From assembly GCA_016791325.1 (NCBI GenBank), contig JAEUMU010000001.1, forward strand, positions 1 to 6,734: a stretch of 6,734 nucleotides of DNA, read 5' to 3'. This document shows positions 1 through 6,734 of this stretch, piece after piece; position 1 is the stretch's first letter; the number at the start of each line of letters is the position of its first letter. Source of the stretch: Hyphomonadaceae bacterium (GTDB taxonomy: Bacteria; Pseudomonadota; Alphaproteobacteria; Caulobacterales; Aquidulcibacteraceae). The notes under the pieces were generated by a model that worked only from the letters and a program-made list of their open reading frames with translations, had not been told where the DNA came from and did not search any database. The translations under genes were made by a program, and so were the position numbers.

Positions 1-1895
1 GTCGCTGGATCCATGGTTGTTTCCTTCAGGTCGCCGGGCATCATTTCGCCCAATCCTTTGAAGCGGCTGATCTCGACCTTGCGGCCTTTGAACTGGCCAT
101 TCAGCAACGCTTCCTTATGCGCGTCATCGCGCGCGTAAACGCTCTCCTTGCCGGCGGTGATGCGATAGAGCGGCGGCATCGCCAAGAACAGCCGCCCGGC
201 GCGGATGAGCGCGGGCATCTGCTTGTGGAAGTACGTTATCAACAAAGAGGCGATATGGGCGCCGTCGACATCGGCGTCGGTCATGATGATCACGCGCTCG
301 TAGCGCAAATCCTCCAGCTTAAACTTTGGTCCCATCTGAACGCCCAGCGCCAGCGCGAGATCGGCGAGCTCTTGGTTGCCGCTCATCTTCTCAGCGCCCG
401 CTGAGGCGACGTTCAGAATTTTGCCGCGCAGGGGTAGGATGGCTTGGGTTTCGCGCGAGCGCGCCTGCTTGGCGGAGCCGCCGGCGCTATCGCCTTCGAC
501 GAGGAAGAGTTCGGTATCCGCCTCGCCGGCGCGCGAACAATCGGCGAGTTTGCCCGGCAGGCGCAGTTTGCGCGTGGCGGATTGGCGGGAGACCTCTTTT
601 TCCTTGCGGCGACGCAGGCGATCTTCGGCCTGCTGGATAGCCCAATCGAGCAGGCGGTTGGCGTCGGCGACGTTGGCGGCGAGCCAATGATCGAACGGAT
701 CGCGGACAGCCTGTTCAACGATCTTGGCGGCTTCCGTGGAAACTAGGCGGCCTTTGGTCTGGCCTTCAAACTGCGGTTCACGGATGAAAACGGAGACGAG
801 GGCGGCGCCGGTGTTCATCACATCTTCCTGAGTGATGAGCGCAGCTTTCTTGTTGTTTTTCAGCTCGGCGTAAGCTTTCAGCCCCTTCGAGAGCGCAGCG
901 CGCAGGCCCGCTTCGTGGAAGCCGCCATCGGGCGTGTAGATGGTATTGCAGTAGGAGCGGAGAAAACCGTCGGCCTCGCCAAAGCCATCGCTCACCCAGG
1001 TGACGGCCCATTCGACGCGGCCGTGAGGGCCATTCTTTTCGCTGCGGCCGGAGAACGGCTCGCTGACGAGGCTCTTTTTTGTCTTCGTCAGGTCGGTGAG
1101 GAAATCAGCCAGGCCGTTTGGAAAATGCAGAATGGCTTCGGCGGGCGTATCGTCCTTGATGCGTTCGGGCGCGCACTTCCAGCGGATCTGCACGCCGCGC
1201 TGCAGATAGGCCTTTGAGCGCGCCATCTGGAACAGGCGCGCGGGTTTGAAGGCCGCGCCCTCGCCGAAGATTTGCGCATCGGGGTGGAAGCGCACGGTGG
1301 TGCCGCGGCGATTGTGCGCAGGGCCGGCTTCGACAAGCTTTGATGTGGGCGCGCCGCGCGAGAAGGTCTGGCGGTAGAGCTTCCGATCGCGCGCGACTTC
1401 GACTTCAACACGATCAGAGAGGGCGTTGACGACCGAGACGCCGACGCCGTGGAGCCCGCCGGAGGTGTGATAGACCTTGTCCGAAAATTTCCCGCCCGCG
1501 TGCAGCACTGTCATGATCACTTCTAGCGCGGACTTTTTCGGGAATTTCGGATGCGGGTCGATCGGCATGCCGCGGCCGTTATCCGTGACGCGCAGAGTGC
1601 CATCGGCTTCCAGTTCGACTTCGATACGATCAGCGAAACCGGCGACGGCTTCGTCCATCGAGTTATCGAGCACCTCGGCGAAGAGATGATGCAGCGCACG
1701 TTCGTCGACGCCGCCAATATACATGCCGGGACGCTTGCGAACGGGTTCAAGCCCTTCGAGAACCTCGATGTCCTTGGCGGTGTAGCCGCCACCAGCTGCG
1801 GGCGGCGCCTCGCTTTCGCCAAAAAGCCCGCTGTCCCACAGGTTTTCGTCTTTGCCCGTTTTGGGCGGCGCCGATTTCTTTTGAGCATTCGCCAT
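1..1895 (-). CDS. parE: DNA topoisomerase IV subunit B, C-terminus cut by the window edge
   Basis: This is the ATPase subunit of topoisomerase IV, which with ParC decatenates daughter chromosomes. The frame is open without a stop for 631 codons from the ATG at 1895 to the left edge; roughly the last 60 residues of a normal-length ParE are missing. Seen in order: a Pro/Lys/Gly-rich leader (1-40); the GHKL ATPase with EVLDNSMDEA (catalytic Glu74, Mg-binding Asn78), DNGRGMP (Asp105, adenine pocket) and GGLHGVG (146-152); the QTK loop (Gln379-Lys381); the TOPRIM domain with VEGDSAGG (Glu467) and TDADVDG (Asp540, Asp542, Asp544); and RFKGLGEMMP (611-620). Only about 70 residues separate the DxD motif from KGLGEM, so the long insert of proteobacterial GyrB is absent; this and the wording of the motifs favour ParE over GyrB. 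The start is supported by a Shine-Dalgarno at 1901-1906. It is transcribed away from the outer-membrane protein gene. Confidence 0.95.
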   Translation of the reverse strand, partial: MANAQKKSAPPKTGKDENLWDSGLFGESEAPPAAGGGYTAKDIEVLEGLEPVRKRPGMYIGGVDERALHHLFAEVLDNSMDEAVAGFADRIEVELEADGTLRVTDNGRGMPIDPHPKFPKKSALEVIMTVLHAGGKFSDKVYHTSGGLHGVGVSVVNALSDRVEVEVARDRKLYRQTFSRGAPTSKLVEAGPAHNRRGTTVRFHPDAQIFGEGAAFKPARLFQMARSKAYLQRGVQIRWKCAPERIKDDTPAEAILHFPNGLADFLTDLTKTKKSLVSEPFSGRSEKNGPHGRVEWAVTWVSDGFGEADGFLRSYCNTIYTPDGGFHEAGLRAALSKGLKAYAELKNNKKAALITQEDVMNTGAALVSVFIREPQFEGQTKGRLVSTEAAKIVEQAVRDPFDHWLAANVADANRLLDWAIQQAEDRLRRRKEKEVSRQSATRKLRLPGKLADCSRAGEADTELFLVEGDSAGGSAKQARSRETQAILPLRGKILNVASAGAEKMSGNQELADLALALGVQMGPKFKLEDLRYERVIIMTDADVDGAHIASLLITYFHKQMPALIRAGRLFLAMPPLYRITAGKESVYARDDAHKEALLNGQFKGRKVEISRFKGLGEMMPGDLKETTMDPA

Positions 1896-1900
1896 GGACG

Positions 1901-1906
1901 ATCCTT
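1901..1906 (-). promoter_or_regulatory. Ribosome binding site of parE
   Basis: On the minus strand AAGGAT lies 5 nt before the ATG at 1895. It fixes the parE start and lies within a small palindrome, CCTTAAGG, at 1903-1910. Confidence 0.7.
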
Positions 1907-2121
1907 AAGGCGCTTCGCGCGGGGGCGGCAATATGTGCGCGGGGCCAAGAGGCCGCCAGATTCAGGTGTTCGCAGGGTAAATGCGCCTGGGGCGCGAGTT
2001 TAAGTGTCTTCGGCGCAACGGCGCCGCAAGGCGCGCAGCAGATTGCAGCATGGTAGGAAACCTCGCCTCGTAATGGCCGTTTGAGACCGCATCTAGGAGC
2101 GGACGGGGGCGGACCGAACAC

Positions 2122-2126
2122 GAGGA
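2122..2126 (+). promoter_or_regulatory. Ribosome binding site that sets the start of the beta-barrel gene
   Basis: GAGGA stands 5 nt before ATG 2132. It selects this start over an in-frame ATG at 2081, which would add 17 residues ahead of the signal peptide and has no such site. Confidence 0.75.
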
Positions 2127-2131
2127 ATGAT

Positions 2132-2605
2132 ATGAATAAATTTGCAATGTTGGCGGCTGTTTCTGCGATCGCGGTGTGTGCGGTCCCGGCGGCTGCGCAC
2201 GCACAAGCCTATGCCGGCGCCGGCTACACGTGGCTGGACAGCGATGCCGGCGACATGGGCGCGGTGACGGGCCGCCTTGGTTATCGCTTCAATCCGAATT
2301 TCGCGGTCGAAGGCGAAGCTTCGTTCGGCGTGGACGATGACGGCGTAGAGCTCGACAACAATATCGGCGCCTACGCAGTCGCGATCCTGCCTGTGGCGAG
2401 CACGTTCGATGTTCATGGGCGCGTGGGCTATCAGCGCTCCGAGTTCGACACGCCGATCGGCGGCTTCGACAGCGAGGGCGTGGGCTATGGCGTTGGCGCC
2501 ACTTGGCGCGCAACCCCGAACCTCGGCGTCCGCGCCGATTACACGCGGCTCGACGGCGACAACGAAAGCGATGCGATCTCGCTGGGCGGCGTCGTGAACT
2601 TCTAA
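2132..2605 (+). CDS. Secreted eight-stranded outer-membrane beta-barrel protein
   Basis: A 157-residue protein expected in the outer membrane. Residues 1-24 or 1-26 form a Sec signal peptide: MNK, a hydrophobic core, then AHA-Q or AQA-Y as the cleavage site. The mature part shows about eight amphipathic beta-strands with alternating small or polar and aromatic residues (AYAGAGYTWL, GAVTGRLGYRF, FAVEGEASFGV, NIGAYAVAILPV, FDVHGRVGYQRSEF, GVGYGVGATWRA, LGVRADYTRL, DAISLGGVVNF), joined by acidic loops. It ends in Phe157, the usual terminal aromatic recognised by the BAM machinery. There is no C-terminal OmpA peptidoglycan-binding domain, so it fits the small porin-family or OmpA/OmpX-like barrel group (OMP_b-brl type). 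Eight-stranded barrels are usually adhesive, stabilising or small-channel proteins; the specific role here cannot be told. The gene is monocistronic, between the parE gap and a strong terminator. Confidence 0.88.
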   Translation: MNKFAMLAAVSAIAVCAVPAAAHAQAYAGAGYTWLDSDAGDMGAVTGRLGYRFNPNFAVEGEASFGVDDDGVELDNNIGAYAVAILPVASTFDVHGRVGYQRSEFDTPIGGFDSEGVGYGVGATWRATPNLGVRADYTRLDGDNESDAISLGGVVNF

Positions 2606-2628
2606 ACGCAGCAGAATGCAGCGTAACC

Positions 2629-2660
2629 AGCGGGCCGGAGAGCAATCTCCGGCCCGTTTC
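2629..2660 (+). terminator. Rho-independent terminator of the beta-barrel gene, abutting the convergent gene
   Basis: A perfect 11-bp GC-rich stem (2631-2641 pairing with 2646-2656) closes a GCAA tetraloop of GNRA type (2642-2645) and is followed by TTTCTC. Two further outer pairs (2629-2630 with 2657-2658, one of them G-U) are possible. It lies 25 bp after the stop codon at 2603-2605 and ends against the stop codon of the minus-strand transglycosylase at 2661-2663. The hairpin could also act on the minus strand, but no T-run follows it there. Confidence 0.85.
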
Positions 2661-3263
2661 TCAGAAGGGCGACCACCAGCGATTGAGGCGCCCCTCGCAG
2701 CGGCGCAACTGGCCAGCGTAGGTGTCGTAATAGGATTGCACCCGTGCCGCGGCGGCGAGCAGCGTGCCGTTGCCATTATACGTGCCGCGCCGATAGCCAC
2801 CGCGCCCTTCATGGTAGGCGAGATAGTGGCTGCGCGCGTCATGAAAGGGGATGCCCAGTTCGCGCTGCGTGCCGGCGCAATACCACGAAACAAAATCGGT
2901 GGCGTCGCTAAACTCGTTGCGGTCAACGCCGCTATCGCCACGCGCACGCTCATACTCGGCCCAGGTTGAACTCAGAGCTTGGGCGTAGCCGTGCGCGCTC
3001 GAGGGGCGTGCGCCGGGGAAGAATAAGAAGCCACGCCCGCGCGCGGGACGGGCGTTGTGACGAAAGCCGCTCTCCTGGCGGATGATCGCGAGCTGCAGCG
3101 CCGGCGGCGCGCCCCAGCGGCGTTCAGCGCTGCGCGCCGATCTCCACCAGCCGGATTGATCGCGGAAAATCTCGCACGCGTCGCCGGGATTGTCGGGGCG
3201 ATCGTTAGTCACGCAGCCAGCAAGGGTGGCGGCGGAGCCAATGAGGAGGGCGCGCCGATGCAT
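2661..3263 (-). CDS. Small SLT-type (lytic transglycosylase-like) lipoprotein
   Basis: A 200-residue protein. Residues 1-17 are a lipoprotein signal: MHRR, a hydrophobic core, and the lipobox LAGC with acylated Cys17, so it is membrane-anchored in the periplasm. The rest resembles the transglycosylase SLT domain that cuts the peptidoglycan MurNAc-GlcNAc bond. RQESGF holds the expected catalytic Glu64; HGYAQALSSTW (91-101) stands where classical Slt has GLMQ..P.T; YLAYHEGRGGY (147-157) stands in place of the AYNAG motif. This variant set (RHNARP, HGYAQ, AYHEG) is one I associate with a proteobacterial lipoprotein family annotated as SLT proteins. An in-frame ATG at 3338 would begin inside the glnA terminator and bury the lipobox 25 residues deeper, so the start at 3263 is preferred. 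No clear Shine-Dalgarno precedes it. Enzyme activity is inferred, not shown. Confidence 0.85.
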   Translation of the reverse strand: MHRRALLIGSAATLAGCVTNDRPDNPGDACEIFRDQSGWWRSARSAERRWGAPPALQLAIIRQESGFRHNARPARGRGFLFFPGARPSSAHGYAQALSSTWAEYERARGDSGVDRNEFSDATDFVSWYCAGTQRELGIPFHDARSHYLAYHEGRGGYRRGTYNGNGTLLAAAARVQSYYDTYAGQLRRCEGRLNRWWSPF

Positions 3264-3300
3264 CCGCGGAGTCTGGCTCGCGGAGCGAGTCGCGCCAAGG
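3264..3300 (-). promoter_or_regulatory. Short leader of the transglycosylase gene with two GANTC sites and a hairpin
   Basis: Between the glnA terminator and the transglycosylase ATG lie two GAGTC sites (3269-3273 and 3287-3291), 18 bp apart start to start. Between and overlapping them is a 5-bp inverted repeat with a 3-nt loop (3277-3281 pairing with 3285-3289). GANTC is the CcrM methylation sequence of alphaproteobacteria. Control by methylation is an inference; no -35/-10 pair is assigned. Confidence 0.35.
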
Positions 3301-3335
3301 GAAACAAAACGGGCCGAAGCAGAAGCTCCGGCCCG
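3301..3335 (-). terminator. Rho-independent terminator of glnA
   Basis: Read on the minus strand, the arms 3329-3335 and 3310-3316 form a 7-bp GC stem (CGGGCCG with CGGCCCG). One mismatch and three more pairs close a 4-nt loop, and TTTTGTTTCCC follows. It begins 27 bp after the glnA stop codon and separates the glnBA transcript from the downstream transglycosylase gene. Its outer arms match those of the terminator at 2631-2656. Confidence 0.85.
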
Positions 3336-3362
3336 CAAGGTCGTTTCACAGGAGAGTGGTGT

Positions 3363-4766
3363 TTAAGCTTTGTAATACATGTCGAATTCGACCGGGTGCG
3401 GATGGGTCTCGAAGCGGTCGAGCTCTTCTTTCTTCAGATCGATGTAAGCGTCGATCAAATCGTCTGTCATGACGCCGCCCTTGAGGAGGAAGTCACGGTC
3501 GCGATCGAGCGAGGTGAGCGCTTCGCGGAGCGAGCCGGCGACAGTCGGCACGTCTTTGAGTTCTTCCGGCGGGAGATCGTAGAGGTTCTTATCCAGCGGC
3601 TCGCCCGGATGGATTTTCTTCTCGATTCCGTCGAGCCCAGCCATGAGCAGCGCGACGTAGGTGAGATACATATTTCCGGCCGGATCGGGGAAACGCACCT
3701 CGACGCGCTTAGCCTTGGCGCCTGTGCCATGCGGAATGCGGCAAGAGGCGGAGCGATTGCGCGCTGAGTATGCGAGCAGCACAGGCGCTTCATAGCCGGG
3801 CACGAGGCGCTTGTAGGAGTTCGTCGTCGAGTTCGCGAAGGCGTTGATGGCCTTGGCGTGCTTGATGACGCCGCCAATGTAATAAAGGCACGTATCGCTC
3901 AGATCGGCGTAACGGTCACCGGCGAAAGTGTTGTTGCTGCCCTTCCAGATCGACATGTGGACGTGCATGCCCGAGCCGTTGTCCTTGAAATAGGGCTTCG
4001 GCATGAACGTGGCGGATTTGCCGTACGACGCGGCGACCTGATGGATGATGTATTTGTACAGGTTCATGTTGTCGGCCATGGTCGTCAGCGTGTTGAACTT
4101 GAGGCCAAGTTCGTGCTGCGCGGGCGCGACTTCGTGGTGATGCTTTTCCGGCTTTAGGCCGAGTTGGCCCATGATCTCCAGCATCTCGCCGCGCATGTCT
4201 TGCAGCGAGTCGATCGGCGGGACCGGGAAGTAGCCGCCCTTCGGGCCGGGGCGGAAGCCGCTATTGCCGCCCTCGTAGGGCCGGTTCGAGTTGAACGGCA
4301 GTTCCGTTGAATCGAACGAGTAGCCCGTGTTGTGCGGATCGGTTGACCAGCGCACGTCGTCGAACACGAAGAACTCAGCCTCCGGCCCGAAATAGGCGAC
4401 ATCGCCGGCGCCGGATGATTTGACGTAAGCTTCCGCCTTCTTCGCGATGCCTCGCGGGCAACGTGTGTAAGGCTGCAGCGTGCCAGGCTCGAGGATGTCG
4501 CAGAACATCGCCAGAGTCGTCTGCTGGTAGAAGGGGTCGATATGCGCGCCTTTGGGGTCAGGGCGCATGACCATGTCGGACTCGTTGATGGCCTTCCAGC
4601 CAGCAATCGAGGAGCCATCGAACATCGTGCCTTCGGTGAATATGTCCTTATCGATCATGCTCACGTCGAAGGTGACGTGCTGCATCTTCCCGCGCAGATC
4701 GTTGAAGCGCAGATCAACATATTGGACTTCTTTTTCTTTGATGAGCTTAAGCACTTCATCAGACAT
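3363..4766 (-). CDS. glnA: Glutamine synthetase, type I (GSI-beta)
   Basis: Catalyses ATP-dependent amidation of glutamate to glutamine in the cytoplasm, as a dodecamer. The 467 residues match the roughly 469 of enterobacterial GlnA. Seen: the beta-grasp N-terminus with Asp50 in FDGSS; metal and substrate ligands Glu129 and Glu131 (GPEAEFF), Glu212 and Glu219 ([12 protein letters not shown]), His268/His270 (GSGMHVHMS), Glu356 (KRVEVRFP); flap Glu326 (PGYEAPV); and phosphate-binding arginines Arg320, Arg338 and Arg358. NLYDLPPEE carries Tyr396, the site adenylylated by GlnE in this subtype, so activity is probably controlled by GlnE and PII. The start at 4766 has GGAGAG 4 nt upstream (4771-4776). 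It lies 41 bp downstream of glnB and ends at its own terminator. The gap to glnB has an A7 run (minus strand), but I see no clear separate promoter. No residue appears missing. Confidence 0.98.
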   Translation of the reverse strand: MSDEVLKLIKEKEVQYVDLRFNDLRGKMQHVTFDVSMIDKDIFTEGTMFDGSSIAGWKAINESDMVMRPDPKGAHIDPFYQQTTLAMFCDILEPGTLQPYTRCPRGIAKKAEAYVKSSGAGDVAYFGPEAEFFVFDDVRWSTDPHNTGYSFDSTELPFNSNRPYEGGNSGFRPGPKGGYFPVPPIDSLQDMRGEMLEIMGQLGLKPEKHHHEVAPAQHELGLKFNTLTTMADNMNLYKYIIHQVAASYGKSATFMPKPYFKDNGSGMHVHMSIWKGSNNTFAGDRYADLSDTCLYYIGGVIKHAKAINAFANSTTNSYKRLVPGYEAPVLLAYSARNRSASCRIPHGTGAKAKRVEVRFPDPAGNMYLTYVALLMAGLDGIEKKIHPGEPLDKNLYDLPPEELKDVPTVAGSLREALTSLDRDRDFLLKGGVMTDDLIDAYIDLKKEELDRFETHPHPVEFDMYYKA

Positions 4767-4807
4767 CGCACTCTCCCGAGTTATGCTTTTTTTGCTTCTG
4801 CAATCGT

Positions 4808-5888
<1,081 letters not shown>

Positions 5889-5892
<4 letters not shown>

Positions 5893-6734
5893 GGGGCGAG
5901 ATCATCACCATTGCGCAGATGCGCGCGATCGATGACGCGTCGGCGCGGGCCGGCGTGGCGACGCTGACGTTGATGGAGAACGCCGGCCGCGCTGTCGCGC
6001 AGGCGATCGCAGCGCGTTTCACGCCGCGGCCGACAGCTGTGCTGTGCGGGCCTGGCAACAATGGCGGCGATGGCTGGGTTGTGGCGCGCGTGCTGCGTGA
6101 GATGGGCTGGCCGGCGTGGGTGGAGACGCTCGCGCCGCGCGAGACGTTGCGCGGCGACGCCGCCAGCGCTGCGCAAGCTTGGACGGGCGATGTCTATACG
6201 ATCGGCGCCGACAATCCGATGGCGGATTTGTTCGTGGATGCGCTGTTTGGCGCGGGCCTTTCCAAGCCGCTTGAAGGCGAGGCGGCGCGACTAGCGGATG
6301 CATTGATGAGCGCGCCTGAGCGGGTTGTTGCGGTTGATGTTCCGAGCGGTTTGCATGGCGATACGGCCAAGCCCATCGGCGCGCGGTGTTTCCGCGCGGG
6401 GCTGACCGTGACGTTTGTGGGCAAGAAGGCCGCGCACGTTCTCTCGCCTGGTCGGGCGCTGTGCGGCGACGTCGTGGTCGCCGACATTGGCGCGCCTGAG
6501 GAGGTTGTGCGCGCGCAGGCGATCACGCTGCACGAAAACGGCCCCAGCGTTTGGGGAGGGGCTCTCCCCTGGCCTGGTATGGACGCTCACAAGCATGCAC
6601 GCGGGCATGTGATGTGCGCCAGCGGCGAACGGCTGCATACGGGCGCAGCGCGGCTTGCGGCGCGCGGCGCGCTGCGCGTGGGGGCCGGCTTGGTTACAGT
6701 GATTTCGCCAATCAAGGCCGCCGCGGAGAACGCC
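5889..6734 (+). CDS. nnr: Bifunctional NAD(P)H-hydrate epimerase / ADP-dependent dehydratase, 3' end cut by the window
   Basis: Repairs NADHX and NADPHX, the hydrated dead-end forms of the cofactors: the N-terminal domain epimerises R to S, and the C-terminal domain dehydrates the S form using ADP. 282 codons are visible and remain open at the edge; the full protein is usually near 500 residues. The N-terminal YjeF_N domain (about 1-205) shows LMENAGRAVA, the glycine-rich GPGNNGGDGWVVAR (54-67), DALFGAGLSKPLEG, VDVPSGLHGD with Asp150 as the likely catalytic residue, and TFVGKKAAHVLSPGRALCGD. A short linker leads to the start of the NnrD ribokinase-like domain: DAHKHARGHVM (232-242), then TGAARLAARGALRVGAGLVT (251-270). 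The ADP-site motifs further on lie outside the window. It overlaps the phosphatase stop by ATGA, with GAGG 4 nt before the start. An nnr gene beside glnB is a familiar alphaproteobacterial arrangement. Confidence 0.94.

Larger units (their letters stand above)
1896..2131. other. Divergent intergenic region between parE and the beta-barrel gene
   Basis: These 236 bp must hold the promoters of parE (leftward) and of the outer-membrane protein gene (rightward). One GANTC site (GATTC, 1959-1963) is present. TTGAGA at 2081-2086 resembles a -35 box for the rightward gene, but no good -10 box follows at the right distance, so no promoter is assigned. The stretch 2011-2040 is rich in GGCGC repeats and could fold weakly. 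I see no RNA gene and no convincing small ORF. Confidence 0.5.

Noticed and set aside
1..1895. GyrB instead of ParE for the first gene
   Set aside because: The distance from the TOPRIM DxD to KGLGEM is only about 70 residues, without the long insert of proteobacterial GyrB, and the N-terminal motifs read as alphaproteobacterial ParE.
1551..2003. A 150-codon plus-strand frame over the parE 5' end
   Set aside because: The opposite strand encodes the conserved ParE ATPase domain; the plus-strand translation has no recognisable domain.
2000..2014. Possible CtrA box (TTAA-N7-TTAA) upstream of the beta-barrel gene
   Set aside because: Only the first TTAA half is present; the second half position reads CGGC.
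2093..2953. A 286-codon open frame on the minus strand across the beta-barrel gene and the transglycosylase 3' end
   Set aside because: It is antisense to the signal-peptide and barrel gene, runs through a terminator hairpin, and its translation is Arg/Ala-rich with no domain; a GC-rich shadow frame.
3264..3338. N-terminal extension of the transglycosylase from the ATG at 3338
   Set aside because: It would begin within the glnA terminator and place the lipobox cysteine at residue 42, too deep for a lipoprotein signal.
4787..4793. T7 run between glnB and glnA, considered as a terminator
   Set aside because: On the transcribed strand it is an A-run and no GC stem stands before it, so it cannot be a Rho-independent terminator for glnB.

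Overview
The window is GC-rich (by eye above 60 %) and looks like a chromosomal housekeeping segment of an alphaproteobacterium. Three things point there: the style of the ParE, GlnB, GlnA and Nnr proteins, the glnB-glnA gene pair next to an nnr gene, and a sparse, partly intergenic set of GANTC sites of the kind methylated by CcrM in Caulobacter-like bacteria. A caulobacterial or hyphomonad relative is plausible, but the genus cannot be fixed from this sequence alone. I see no tRNA, rRNA, CRISPR array, insertion sequence, phage gene or attachment site.

Layout, left to right. Positions 1-1895 (minus strand) carry parE, DNA topoisomerase IV subunit B, cut at its C-terminal end by the window edge. 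A 236-bp divergent gap follows, then a small plus-strand gene (2132-2605) for a secreted eight-stranded outer-membrane beta-barrel protein. It ends at a strong hairpin terminator placed directly against the stop codon of a convergent minus-strand gene (2661-3263), which encodes a small lipoprotein with a lytic-transglycosylase-type SLT fold. Upstream of that gene, also on the minus strand, are glnA (glutamine synthetase I, 3363-4766, with its own Rho-independent terminator at 3301-3335) and glnB (PII signal protein, 4808-5146). The last two are separated by only 41 bp and very probably form the glnBA operon.

Across a 176-bp divergent gap, the plus strand carries a histidine-phosphatase-family gene (5323-5892). 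Its stop codon overlaps the start of nnr (5889 to the window end), a bifunctional NAD(P)H-hydrate epimerase/dehydratase cut by the right edge inside its second domain.

How the genes work together: GlnB and GlnA form the nitrogen-assimilation core. PII senses 2-oxoglutarate, ATP/ADP and, through uridylylation at Tyr51, glutamine; it steers adenylylation of GlnA, here at Tyr396. The phosphatase and Nnr are translationally coupled, and Nnr repairs hydrated NAD(P)H. The beta-barrel and the transglycosylase are two separate envelope genes that only share a terminator region. All complete genes look intact. I found no convincing new biological system; the most distinctive signals are the intergenic bias of GANTC sites, the paired terminators with shared arms, and the coupled phosphatase of unknown substrate.
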